Origin: Euryodendron excelsum
Lineage: Eukaryota > Streptophyta > Magnoliopsida > Ericales > Pentaphylacaceae
NCBI GenBank assembly: GCA_033060915.1
Contig: CM065398.1
Span: forward strand, 4,400,501 to 4,464,500
Length of the DNA: 64,000 bases
Reading direction: 5' to 3'
Below are positions 35,693 through 47,532 of this stretch, piece after piece. The translations under genes and the position numbers were made by a program. The stretch's first letter is position 1, and each line of letters begins with the position of its first letter. The notes under the pieces are model-generated. The model was not told the DNA's origin, did not search any database, and saw only the letters and a program-made list of their open reading frames with translations.

Positions 35693-36290
35693 CTATCGCT
35701 GTCAGATGAATGAGGAAGTGGAAACAGCCAATAAAAACATTAAGAAAATCCTATGAAAAATGATTAGCAAATACAAAGACTGGTATGAGAAGCTCCCTTT
35801 TGCACTAATGGCTTACCGAACCATCATAAGGGTTTCTATTAGAGGTACCCCATAAGAGTTTTTCTATGGCCCTGAGGCAGTCCTCCCTATCAAGGTTGAA
35901 ATTCCTTCCCTAAGGATCTTAATGGAGACCAAATTGGAAAAAGCTGAATGGATCAAAGACCAATACACTTAACTTTGCCTGCTGGACAAAAAGTGATTGG
36001 CTGTAGTTTACCATGCTCGACGCTACAACAGGTGAATGGTCAGGGCCTTTGACAAGAAAGTGCGGCTGCCATCATTCCAATCAGGAGATTTAGTGTTGAA
36101 GAAGATATTCCCCCACCAGGAGGCAACACAAGGGAAGTTCGCCCCAAACTATGAAGGGCCATACTTAGTCAAGAAAGCCTTGTCCGTATGAGCTCTTATT
36201 TTGGAGGAAATGGATGGCCGTTAATTCCCTAGACCATTGAACTCTGATGCTATCAAAAAGATATTATATATGATCTAAAAGCTAGATTCC
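35693..36290 (+). pseudogene. Tat-type Ty3/gypsy pol, third piece: C-terminal integrase
   Basis: This piece rejoins the frame cut at 8758. It begins YRCQMNEEVETANKNI, where the Glu of VETANK is the third catalytic residue of the DDE integrase. It continues through YKDWYEKLPFALMAYRT, FFYGPEAVLPIKVEIPS and a C-terminal GDLVLKK...NYEGPYLVKK region, with five or more stops. The pol it completes belonged to the oldest element in the left half of the window. Confidence 0.88.
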
Positions 36291-36880
36291 CATTTTCTAT
36301 ATGGAAACAATGAAATTCACTTCTCTTAATCTCTTCTGATCACTAAAGCATGGTCGGAATATCATTAGTAGAGTCCTATGGGCTAAGCAATTTAAAATTG
36401 AAGTGAAGAGAGGCCTTCAATCTCACTGCCATACAGTCAAAAGAAACCCTTGTCAAACTTACTTGATCCAGTTACATTTCTTCCCAAGGAAGCCCCAACC
36501 TTGTAATCACTGCCCACAGTGGGTCACAATAAAGCACCGAGAAAAATATATCCAAGTGAGAGGGATTGTAGAAGTATTTGCCTCAAAGCAAAAAAAAAAA
36601 AAATAATATTAAGAAAAAGAAAAGGAGCTTGCAATGGTAAAACACAAAAATAGAAACACGAAGGTAAAAAGGAAAGACATACGCTAATTGATCAAAACTA
36701 TTAGAGGTGATCACAAGCATTGTCAACCAAACCCTTGGTGGTCTAAATCCTGGTTGGTCAACCTAACCCTAGTTCATCTAGCCCTAGGCTAACCTAACTT
36801 TAGCCAACCTTAGGTTACGTTAACCTTAGGTTGGCCAGCCAAGGTTAGTTGACTTCAAGATTTTAACTCTAGGGCCCTTT
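36291..36880 (+). other. Post-pol noncoding region of the Tat host element
   Basis: 36395-36535 aligns with 18370-18510 of the giant element. A short A-rich stretch follows (about 36588-36660). At 36720-36860 there is a cluster of degenerate CCTTAGG/GGTTAGG direct and inverted phrases. No open frame of interest. Confidence 0.5.
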
Positions 36881-37918
36881 TTCAAATCCCAACTAAACAC
36901 AAAAATATTTTAAAATGCTCTTTCAAACTTGTCTCAATCCAAAATGTCTACGTACTTACTATTTTCGAAAACAATTTTTAAAATCTTTTCCAAAGCTCGC
37001 AACCTTAAGGTGACCCTAACCCTCTTCATGGTTAGGATTGCTTAAGGAAATTGATACATCAAGTGAAGCTTGCATGGTTCATTTTAGGATTCCTAAACCC
37101 TAAAAATTTTTCAAAAAACTTTTCCAAAACCTACTTTCAAACATCACACGCTTGAAGTAAGCCTAGGCCACCTATGGTTAGGGTTGCCCAAGTTAGATTT
37201 AAACATTCAAACAAGGGAAGTGTCTACCCCCTTTTTCTAAAATTGTTTTCCAAAACTCATAGCCTCAAAGGAGTTTAGTTCCCACATAGCTAATCTTTCC
37301 AGGGTGATGAAACATAAACATACATTTCATAAGGTACATGAAAACTATTTTCAAAACTATTTTCGAGACAAGTTCACAAGAGCTTTTGCTTACCCCAAGT
37401 CTCTTTCAAACTCTTTTAAAATTGTATCATGCATCATTCTTTCAAATTGGACATTTAGAAACCAGAGATTCAAGTGAGTGAATAGATATGTAGGTACCAC
37501 AAGGGTGGGGTAGGGTGATGATCTTAGGATATCTTCCCTACAAGTAACCAACCCTCGGACCATAGATCTCTATTTCAAAGACCAAAACCGGAGTTATTTT
37601 TCAAAAGGGCATAAAACATTTTCAAATGTTGCCAAAACAACCCATTTTCCAAAATATCTCTCAAGATGACATTTTCAAGTCATTTTCAAAAACCTAAGTT
37701 TGATCCTTAGATTAGACTTAGTTTTGGGTGAGCTAACACGCCTTTAACCATGTTAGGTGACGACTCCAAATCTTTTTCCAAAAGCCCTTAATCAAGTGCC
37801 TTTCAAGTTCAAACCCTATCGCACTTTTCCTTCTTAGGATAAGTTCTAACATGAGAGAGTACTGTGCTTTCCTCCCCCAAGTCGTGGAGATTGGGAGGTC
37901 AAAAATCGAGGCGTAATA
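36881..37918 (+). repeat. Right part of an LTR of a related family (called family B here)
   Basis: The region resembles R-U5 of the giant LTRs in order and phrasing: 'tggttaggattgcttaagg', 'atgtaggtaccacaagggtggggtagggtgatg', 'ttaggtgacgactccaaatc', and 'agttctaacatgagagagtactgtg'. It ends GGCGTAATA at 37918, then gc, then a PBS. The left end is uncertain and probably truncated. It may be the LTR type of the Tat host element. Confidence 0.6.
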
Positions 37919-37920
37919 GC

Positions 37921-37938
37921 TGGCAGTCCTGCTGGGGA
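37921..37938 (+). other. Degenerate primer binding site of family B
   Basis: TGGCAGTCCTGCTGGGGA differs at a few positions from the PBS-type sequence at 14214 and follows the LTR end by two bases. It supports a shared primer tRNA. Confidence 0.65.
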
Positions 37939-38700
37939 CCTACTTAGAGGGTTAGGCCATTGTCATGTCTCTTCACCTTTTACTTGCCCAAAATCTCGGG
38001 TTCCCTTGTCCAATTTGGTCCAATTTTTCAAAATATTTTCAAAAGATGTCATAACTTGCATCCATGCGTGTCATTTTATGTTCTTGCATCTGTTATCCAT
38101 TTTTATCTGGCATTGAGTTTTTCATAAAGGTACTAACTCTATGCATTTGTTTTGTAGGTACTCATCTTTTACTTTTTTATCTTATATTAACTATCATGCA
38201 TGAAATGAATGAATATGATGGATGGGAGTTATTGGGCCCTTTCTTCCACATTCAAAAATCTTACACACTTCACTTGCATGTCATTTATTTGTGCATTACA
38301 ACCTGGTTACTACCCTTCTAGTTAGAAGGGTGAACAATTTATTGGTTGTGGGTAGATATTATGTCAATTTCTTAGCCTATGGCCTCTTGATAGTTCCCCG
38401 ACTCGAACCACCAACCAAAGATGGGGTTCACCCTTTCAGGGGTAGACATAATAGGTTTGAAGGTTCAGGACTTTTGAAGAAGCATTAGTAACCTCCAACC
38501 TCATGCTTATGTAGCACCTCATACTCATGTAGGACCCCATGTATAGCCGAACCTCTTCCGGATTTAAGATGCACGCGTTGATTTCAAAATCAAGGAGGAA
38601 AGGGCGATTGCTTTACTTTTCTTTACTTTATGCCCAATTTAACTTGATGATTCTTGCTGTTATATTGCCCGCACATTTTTATTAAATATTTTGTGCTCAT
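37939..38700 (+). other. Leader of a family B element
   Basis: It aligns with the giant element's leader from 14240 on, including 'ggttaggccattgtcatgtctcttcacc', the acceptor-like TTTGTTTTGTAG (ending about 38157) and 'gatgggagttattgggccc'. It is cut at 38701 by a reverse-strand LTR. Confidence 0.65.
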
Positions 38701-39985
38701 TGTTGTGCCTCAATTTTCAGCCCAGCGTCTGGGTCTCGACTTGGGCCAAACCCTATGCTTGTTATTGGAACCTGCCCTCCTAAAAAGGATGAGTGCGACA
38801 AGGTTTGAACTTAGAATCGATTTGATTAAGGGTTTTTTTTGGAAAAAGTTTAGAGTTGCCCCCTAACTTTGATAAATGTGTGTTAGGTCACCTAAAACTA
38901 AGTAAAGCAAGAAGACTAAACTTAGGGTTTTTTTTAAAAGGTTTTGAAAAACTTCCTCAATAGAGAGTTTTTGGGAAAACAGGTTGGTTGGGAACCTTTG
39001 GGGAATGTTTAAGCTGTTCAAAAAATGACTCCGATTTGGTCTTTGAAACATAAATCTACGGTTCGGGGGTTGGTTATGTATAGAGAAGATATCCTGAGAT
39101 CATCACCCTATCCCGCTCTTGCGGTACCAACATGTCTATTGACCATAGGTTCACTCACTTAAGTCTTCAGTTCCTAAATGTCCACCTATGTCTACTTTAA
39201 AAAGATTCTGAAAAAAGAATTTTGCCATCACTTTTGATTGTATGAATGCATGATGCAATTTGAGGAAAGTTTGAAAGAAACTTGAGGTTAGATTTTTAAA
39301 AAAGGGGTATTTGAGTTGGAAAGGGGATTATGACCGCACCTATGAAGGTTGCCTACACATTCCACTTGGCGAGAATCAAGTCAGTCATAGTTTGGACAAG
39401 GGTTTGATTAAAAAGAGACTCATGGGAGTCTTAGAATGTTTTGGAACTTGAACTCCAGAGATTTTTGTTTTGAAATTGGAGTGTTTTTCAAATAGAACTT
39501 GAGGGCTTTTGCAGGCACTTTTGAAATGGAATTTTGGAATATTTTGAAATATTTTTGAACGCGACTCAAGAAAGTTTTGGAAGTTTTGGAAACTTGATTA
39601 AGGACTTGAAAGTGGGATTTGGACTTGTAAAAATTGTTTTGAACTTGTCTTGAAAAGGCTTTTTTGAAATTAGTTTTTATGTACCTTACAAAAGGTATGT
39701 CAATGTTTCATCGCCTTTGAGTGATTAGTTAATTAAGAACTAAGCTCCTTTAAGGCTATGATTTTTGGAAAACATTTTTAGATAAGGGGCTAGAAACTTC
39801 CATTGTTTGAATATCTGACTCAATCTTGGACAACCCTAACCATCGAAGGCCTGGGGTTGTTTTAAGCATGTGATATTTGAAAATAATTTTTAGAAATAGG
39901 TTTTGAAAAACATTTAGGGCTTCGAAACCCCATATGAACCTTATAGGTTTCATTTGATATATCACTTTCCTTAAGAAACCTTAAA
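38701..39985 (-). repeat. Truncated reverse-strand LTR of family B
   Basis: It begins TGTTGTGCCTCAATTTTC, which is the reverse of a GAGGCACAACA-type LTR end, and continues in reverse through the same U5 phrases as 36881-37918. It is truncated near 39985, where unrelated sequence starts. No target duplication could be assigned. Confidence 0.6.
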
Positions 39986-41240
39986 AGCTATATTATTGAC
40001 ATTTGATTGATATTATATTTGATTCACTCTCTTGTTTACATTTATTCATACTGTGTTAGCAATTATATAAGCATGAGATGTGTAAGGTCCAGGAATTGCA
40101 CTTAAGGTGGAACATGTGTGTGAATGTGATTCATACACAAAGTGATATGATCATACCAACTACTTGTAATTCCAAACTTAGTTCATAGTCAGAGTGAGCT
40201 TGGACAACTCACTTAGTTGGCTATGCCACATGTAACCTTTATTTTATAGAATGGTTGGTCTCAACTGTTGGAGTAGTTGAATCTGGGTTAATGTGTTGAT
40301 GTACTTGGAGTACATTGAATAGGATCATAGTAAGAATATATACCCACTACTATCAGTGGTAGTGTCATTTCTTACAACTCTAATAATTACAAAGTGAGTC
40401 TCAACATTAAGGGATTAAAGGACTCAAGTACTTGATGGTGTGCACTTTGATTTATCAATGGGTGAGACTTTTGTATGGTCAATACCTCAATAGGTTGGAT
40501 GTACATTGTTAGGACTTGGGAACTTCTAATCTTAATAAGGTCACCTCAATCTTATGAGATAGGTATTCCCTTAATTAAATAGTATAAAGTTATTATTTAT
40601 TTTCAAAATGAAATAAATAATTTATATTCATCAATAATTGTTAGACTGGATAGTCTTGGATAAGAAGTAAATGGGTCAAGCTGACAGTTCTTCAGCTTGG
40701 TGCCAATTTACGGATACTGGTTGTGGGGATTCATCTTTGTGGTAATTAATAGGATAAGGGCCTTGACGTAATTTCCTATTCTGGGAAGTTAACTACCATC
40801 ATTTAGTGGAGTTGAGAGTAGTTTCACTAATCATTATATTCATCAAGGGTTGATGTGCAATTATAGCAACTTGGTGTTAGCTTAGAAGGGGATGGCTAAC
40901 ACCCTTTGCACTTGGAGAGACATAGTATATATACATACAAGGGGATGGCTGACCGCACCTAATGCATGGAGAGAGAGATTTCCATTAAGGGTGTTTGTGT
41001 ATTTGTGAGTTCCCACCAACTCTTGCCATCCCTTGTGCCTTAGTGATCAAGGAGGAAGAACCCTAGGCTAAGGAGGCTCAAGCTATTCAAGGATTCAAGG
41101 TAGAATCATTGTTTAAGGAGGCTCAAGGATTCAAGGAAGATGGAAGCTCAAGTTCTTTGAGTGTTCTCACTGTTTAGGGTGTGTTACCAAACCCTACAAG
41201 GTATGATCTTTAATTCATCTTGTTGTTCATCCATAGATCA
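39986..41240 (+). repeat. Probable LTR of an unclassified Ty1/copia element
   Basis: Noncoding and composed unlike its neighbours. It has a TATA-like TATATATACATA at about 40927 followed by a transcript-like segment with repeated 'aaggaggctcaag' phrases, and it ends near 'aaggtatgatctttaattc'. The style resembles copia LTRs known from other plants, but I could not find clear ends or a target duplication. Confidence 0.35.
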
Positions 41241-41893
41241 ATGGAGACAAATAAGTATGATCTCAAAGTTTTTTTTTTTAAATTGCTTATGCAAAGGTTT
41301 TCTCAAAAACCATCAATGAGGAGTAAAGAAATTTGGGGGGGGGGGTGCCCTCTATATATATACATTTTTGTCATGGCATTGCAATGCTGTAAAGGCCATT
41401 TTTTTTAATTTTTTTATTAAGGCAATGCAATGCCTTGCTTTTTTGGAGGGGAGGTGTGGCTCCACTAGAATTTTGACATGTCAAAAGTAAGTGACGTCAC
41501 CTTAGTGACTTTAACATGACATCAACAAAAGGCATTGGAATGCCCAAATGCTTAACTTTATACAACACATCATTAGAATGCCTTAAAGAACAAAATTGTG
41601 CTTCACTACAATACAATGTTGTGAAAGGCATTTTTTGCCTTCAAGGCATTCCAATGCCGTGAGGCTTGCTCACTTGTATTTGGGTTGCCCAATTGCTCTC
41701 TAGTCCCAAGTCCTTGCTTCTGGTTAATGAACCGAACTCTGGAGGGTGATTCCAGGAATCACCAGACCTTAGTCTAGGTCATCGGAGCTTATTAAGGCTT
41801 TGATTTATATGCTTCAAAAGCTTTAGGCCTTCAGTTTAGGGTGTCAAAGTCTGATCGAGCCGCTATCATCGAGACTTGTGCTAAGCAAGCTAG
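41241..41893. other. Noncoding stretch with repeated palindromes
   Basis: No gene is seen. At 41375-41670 there are several variants of the 14-bp palindrome GGCATTGCAATGCC ('ggcaatgcaatgcc', 'ggcattggaatgcc', 'ggcattccaatgcc'). A G10 run is near 41336. The last 200 bp lead into the minisatellite. Confidence 0.5.
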
Positions 41894-42728
41894 ATGGGAG
41901 ATCTTCGAGAAGATGTCATCAGAGTCAGACCGGGATGCAGTTGCCTAGACTCTGATTTAAGGATATCGGAGATATGCAATCTCTGGGATGATGTCATTGG
42001 AGTCAGACCTGAATGCTATCGCTTGGACTCTAGTCTAAGGATATCAGAGATGAACAATCACCAAGATGACAACATCAAAGTCTGGCCAGAATGCGATCGC
42101 CTAGACTCTAGTCTAAGGATGTCAGAGATGAACAATCTTTGGGACGTTATCATCCGAGTCAGACCGGGATGTGGTCACTTAGATTTCAGTTTAAAGATAT
42201 CGAAGATGAGCGATCTCCGAAATAATGTCAACAATTTTTTACTAGGATGCGGTCGCTTGGACTCTAGTTTAAGGATATCGTAAATGAACGATCTCCGGGA
42301 TGTCATTGAGTCCGACCAGGATGCGGTCACTTGGACTCCGGTCTAAGGATATCAGACATGAATGATCTATGGGATACTGTCATCAGATTCAAACAAGGAT
42401 ACAGTTGCCTGGACTCAGATTTAGGGATATCAGAGATGTACGATCTTTGGGATGATGTCGTCAGTGTCTGACTGGGACGCGATCACTGGTACTCTAGTCT
42501 AAGGATATCGAAGATGTGCAAACTACGGGATAATGTCCTAAGAATCAGACCGGGATGCAGTCTCCTGGACTCTAGTCTAAGGATATCAAAGATGGGCGCT
42601 CTCTAGGATGATGTCATCAGAGTCCAATTGGGATGCGGTTGCCTAGACTCTGGTGTAAGGATATCAGAGATAAGCGATCTCCGGGATGATATCATTGAAG
42701 TTCGACCGGGATGCGATCGCTTGGACTC
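41894..42728 (+). repeat. 79-bp minisatellite, first block (about 10 copies)
   Basis: The phrase 'gatgtcatcagagtc' and its variants recur at about 41912, 41991, 42066, 42144, 42223 and 42300, a period of 77-79 bp. Each unit contains nested inverted repeats: GAGTC...GACTC enclosing GACCG-N5-CGGTC, plus GATGATGTCATC and GAGAT...ATCTC. A 129-codon frame made of 26-residue repeats (41894-42283) follows from the near-78-bp period and is not taken as a gene. Confidence 0.88.
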
Positions 42729-44031
42729 TGTGATGAGAATGCAAATGTTATGTTTTTCACCCTTAATGTTTAGTCTTTTATACTTATTTGATGCCTAAAT
42801 ATACTCATTATTCTTATATTTTGATTTAGGGTGCTATGAAACGCTAAGGAAGAGAATCCTAACTTAAAAAGGATAAATTCGAGCTAAATTGGATAAAGCA
42901 CGTGAACGGTTGAAATGCGCTCGAACGGTTCCAATTGCGTTCGAACGGTATCTCAAACGGGTTCACGCCAAGTTTAGGTCCAAAGTGCATTTGAAAGATA
43001 CAGAGAGCAAATTTTTTGTTCGAAGTGGGGTCGACGCACCATTCGAGCGGTGGTTCGGTGTGTTTGAACAGTATGTAGGGCGTTCGAACAGTTTTACAGA
43101 ACTGCAGATATTCAGAAGCCTATAAAAGCTGGGATTGTTTTATTTTTAGGGTTAGTGTTTTTTATATTATTTTAGGGAGAGAAAGTAGCAGTAAACTCAT
43201 GCTTTCTCTCTTCTTCTCTAACTTCTCTTTTGAGTTTTCTTCATAGCCTTGCGTGGCCAAACTTTGAATCTTGGTCGAAGAAAACAGAAGCCTCAGAATT
43301 AAAAGTAAACCGTGGGATCTAATTTGTTTTCATTATTCAATTTATGCTTTGAGTATCGGATGTTCTTCTGTGCCTATTTTCATGATTGTCTCGTTTAATT
43401 ACTAGGAGGCCTACTAGTTTATTATTCGTTATAATCTACTGCTGGGTTAAATATCAAATTCATAATTGTTTGATTTCTCTAATTTGTGAAGCAACTAAGA
43501 TTTAATAATTTGCTGTGTCAGGAATTATTAGATCTTAGGAAGGACGCTCGACTAAATTAAATGCAATTGCTTGTGCTGTTTAGTTTCATCGATCTCTCTA
43601 ATTCTTAAGGCTGCTATTAGATTAAACCTTGAGTGCTTATCTTGAGTTGTTTAATAGTTAGGGTTAATGAGATCACTTGTTTTCTACTTAACTACGACTA
43701 AGGAGAGATAGGAAAATAATTCCAACGGTTAATATTCAAAGTGTGAATTGATATATGCTTTCATTGATGATCAGTTATAAAATTTCAATGATGGATGTTG
43801 ACTTAGACCAAGGTTTGTTCTTTTGATTGATTTCAATACTTTAATCTGAATTGTTTCTTAGTTATTTTTATTATTAAAATTGTTTTCATTATACCCAAAC
43901 CCCCCCCCCCCAATCCTTGTTCACGTAGTATAAAACTAGGCTAGACACTCTTCGTGGGAATGATCCTTACTCGCACTACTACATATTTATTTTTTTAGGG
44001 GTATAGGTTTTATTTTTGGTTGCGTGCGACA
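42729..44031 (+). mobile_element. Probable solo LTR of a Ty3/gypsy (Athila- or Tat-like) element inside the minisatellite
   Basis: It starts TGTGATGAG and ends GTGCGACA and interrupts a minisatellite unit. It is homologous to the reverse-strand LTR at 60071-61288: both contain repeated CGTTCGAACGGT-like phrases, a TATA box (CTATAAAAGC at about 43121) and the same 3' segment 'gtataggttttatttttgg'. No PBS or polypurine tract adjoins it. No clean target duplication is visible, so the ends may be off by a few bases. A C11 run lies near 43902. Confidence 0.7.
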
Positions 44032-44660
44032 GCATACCATTCCGGTCTAAGGATATTAGAGATGAACGATCTCCAAGATGATGTCATCGAAGTCCAACCG
44101 GGATGTAGTTGCTTGGACTCTGGTCTAAGGATATCGAAGATGGGCCATCTTTGGGATAATGTCATCGAAGTCTAACCATGATGCAGTCGCTAGACTCTGA
44201 TTTAAGGATGTCAAAAATAGGTGATCTTCAGGATGATGTCATTGGAGTCTGACCAGGAAGCGGTCGCTTGGACTCTGGTCTAAGGATATCAGAGATGTGC
44301 GATCTTTGGGATGAAGTCATCAGAGTTAGACCGAGATGTGGTCATTTAGACTTCAGTCTAAGGATATCAGAGATGAGTGATCTCCAGGATGATGTCATTG
44401 GAGTCTGACCGAGATGCGGTCACCTGGACTCCGGTCTAAGGATATCGAAGATGAGCAATCTCTGGGATGATGTTATTAGAGTTTGTCCAGGATGCAGTCG
44501 CTTGGACATTGGTATAAGGATATTGGAGATGGATGATCTCTAGGATGTTGTCATATGAGTTCGATCATGATGTGATCACCTGGACTCCGGTTTAGGGATA
44601 TTAGAGATGAGCGATCTCTGGGATGATGCCATCGGAGCCCGACTAGGATGACTATGTAGG
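44032..44660 (+). repeat. 79-bp minisatellite, second block (about 8 copies)
   Basis: It resumes mid-unit with 'ccggtctaaggatattagagatg' and continues with the same unit as 41894-42728, including the three dyads. It ends at 'cgactaggatg', directly against a truncated copia integrase. Confidence 0.85.
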
Positions 44661-47532
44661 AGAATTTGATTGCTTCCCATTTGAAATATTCTGTGATAAA
44701 AGTGGTTTTGATCATACTTTCTTTATACCTAGAACACCTTAATAAAATTGGATTGTTGAAAGGAAAAATTGGAATTTGGAAGAAATGACAAGGACTATGC
44801 TTTGTGAAAATGGTTTACCAAATATTTTTGGGATGAGGTTGTGAATAGAGCTTGTTATGTTTTGAACAAAATCATTATTAGAAGGCATTTGAAAAAAGAC
44901 CCCTTATGAGCTCTGGAAAGGTAGGAAGCTAACTATTTCTTGCTTTCATGTTTTCGGAAGCAGATGTTTTGTTTTAAACCATAACAAAGACCATCCTGGT
45001 AAATTTGATGTTAAATCTGATGAGGGTGTGTTTTTTTGGTTATTACATGAATAGCAAGGCATATAGAGTATTCAATAAAAGAACTTTAATTGTTGAAGAA
45101 TCTATTCGTATTAGTTTTGATGAATCTAACACTCTTTCAAGCAAGAATGTAAGTGAAGTTGCAGATGATGTTGAACAAAGCATAAATGAGCTAAATATCA
45201 ACTCAACATCCATGATGCAGCACACATGGAAAAGCAGCTGGCACCTACAATCTCTCAGTAACAAATAGAAGTCAATAAATGACTACCTAAAGAATGAAAG
45301 TTTATGCAAAATCATCCTTAGGATTAAATCCTTGATGATCCTACATGAGGTATAAGAACAAGGTCCTTTCTCAAAACTCATGTGCTTATTATGCATTTCT
45401 CTCTCATATTGAACCTAAAACATTTCAAGATGATGAAAATGATGAGTTTTGGATAAAAGCTATGCAAGAAGAGCTCAATCAATATGAAAGTAGCAGAGTT
45501 TGGAATATTGTATCTAGACCTAAAGACCATCTTGTTATTGGAACTAAGTGGGTATTTTGAAATAAGATGGATGAGTCAGGCACTGTTATTAGATAGAAAG
45601 CTAGATTGGTTACTCAAGGTTATAGTCAGGAAGAAGGCATAGATTATGATGAAACTTTTGCACATATTGCTAGATTAGAAACAATTAGAATGTTACTTTC
45701 TTTTGCATGCTTTAAGAATTTCAAACTTTATTAGATGGATGTCAAAAGTGGCTTTCTAAATGATTTTATTGATGAAGAAGTTTATGTTGAACAACCACCA
45801 AGTTTTGAAAATGAAAAACACCTAGACCATGTTTTCAAATTTACCAAAGCTTTGTGTGGTTTGAAATAGGCACCTAAAGCCTGGTATGAAAGGCTTAGCA
45901 AGTTTTTGATTGAAAATGGCATTTCAAGAGGGACGCTAGGTACAACTCTTGTTATTAAAACCAAAGACCATGATACTAATTGTCCAAATATATGTTAATG
46001 CCATTATTTTTTGTTCTGCTAATGAAAAGTTATGCAAAGAATTTGCTAAGTGCATCTAAGGAGAATTTGAGATGACTATGATAGGAGAATTAACCTTCTT
46101 TCTTAAGCTTCAAATTAAGCAATCAAAGGAAGGTGTTTTTATCAATCAAGCTAAGTATGTCAAGGTCTTACTCAAAAGGTTTGATATACACAATCTGAAG
46201 TCAATTGGTACTCCCATAAGTACTTCAACAAAGATGGATGTTGATAAACAAGGTACCTCCGTTGATACTAAGCTTTATAGAAATATGATTGGTTCATTAC
46301 TTTACTTAACAAGAATTTCAAACTTTACCAAATGGATTTCAAAAGTGGTTTTCTAAATGGTTTTATTAATGAAGAAGTTTATGTTGAACAACCATTAGGT
46401 TTTGAAAATGAAAAACACCCAGACCATGTTTTCAAATTGACCAAAGCTTTTGTTGTTTGAAATAGGCACCTAAAGCTTAGTATGAAAGGCTTAGCAAGTT
46501 TTTGATTGAAAATGGCTTTTCAAGAGGGACGGTAGGTACAATTCTTTTTATTAAAACCAAAGACCATGATACTAATTGTCCAAATATATGTTAATGCCAT
46601 TATTTTTTGTTCTACTAATGAAAGTTGTGCAAAGAATTTACTAAGTGCATGTAAGGAGAATTTGAGATGAGTGTGATAGGAGAATTAACCTTCTTTCTTA
46701 AGCTTCAAATTAATCAATCAAAGGAAGATATTTTTATCAATCGAGCTAAGTATGTCAATGTCTTACTCAAAAGATCTGATATACACAATCTGAAGCCAAT
46801 TGGTACTCCCATGAGTACTTCAACAAAGATGTATGTTAATGAACAAGGTACCTGTGTTGATACTAAGCTTTATAGAAGTATGATTAGTTCTTTACTTTAC
46901 TTAATAGCTAGCAGACATGACATCATGTTTAGTTTGTGTATATTTGCTAGATTTCAATCAAATCCTAAAGAGTCTCATATGACTGCTATAAAAAGAATTT
47001 TCAGATATCTCAAATAATCTCATAATCTTTGTTGATGGTACCCTAGTGATACATCATTTAAACTTGTTGGCTATTTTGATGCTGATTATGCTGGTAGTAA
47101 GGTAGATAGAAAAAGTATTAGTGGTTCATGCCAATTTCTTGAAAATATGCTTATGTCCTGGTTCAGCAAGAAACAAAATTCTATGGCACTCTCAACTGCA
47201 GAAGCTGAATATATTGTTGTTGGTAGTAACTGTGCTAACGTTTTTTGGATTAAAACCAATTAGAAGACTTTGGACTGACCTATGAACACATTCCAATTAG
47301 GTGTGATAACACTAGTGCTATAAATTTGACTAAGAACACTATTCAGCACTCAAGAACCAAACACATTGAGATTAGACGTCACTTTATTAGAGACCACACA
47401 CAAAAATGTGATAGAAAACTTGAATTTGTTAATATTGAACACCAACTTGCTGATATCTTTACTAAACCCTTGAATGAAGATAGATTTTGCATGATAAGAA
47501 GAGAACTTGGTATGTGCAATCCTCTTGCTTAA
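44661..47532 (+). pseudogene. SIRE-type Ty1/copia pol: integrase end, reverse transcriptase, RNase H
   Basis: The frame starts inside integrase (EFDCFPFEIFCDKSG, then IVERKNWNLEEM with the catalytic Glu). Linker and RT follow: NSKAYRVFNKRT (45050), WIKAMQEELNQYE (45440), GTKWVF (45540), [18 protein letters not shown] (45605) and MIGELTFFLKLQI (46075). RNase H is read at 47046-47532 (GYFDADYAGSKVDRKS, LSTAEAEYI, HSRTKHIEIRRHFIRDH, LADIFTKPL). The segment that should hold the RT active site (about 45980) is frameshifted. A 597-bp stretch of RT is duplicated in tandem. Everything upstream (gag, protease, most of integrase) is missing and replaced by minisatellite. Multiple stops and shifts make it nonfunctional. 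Confidence 0.88.
45714..46907 (+). repeat. 597-bp in-frame tandem duplication within copia reverse transcriptase
   Basis: The segment beginning AAGAATTTCAAACTTTA at 45714 recurs at 46311, and similarity continues to about 46907. The duplicated part runs from MDVKSGFLND through SLLYL. The offset of 597 is 199 codons, so the original event kept the frame. The copies have since diverged by substitutions and single-base losses. Confidence 0.85.

Noticed and set aside
41894..42283. 129-codon frame with 26-residue repeats
   Set aside because: A period near 78 bp automatically keeps one frame open. Period drift (77-79 bp) breaks it, there is no start context, and the second block has no equivalent frame.
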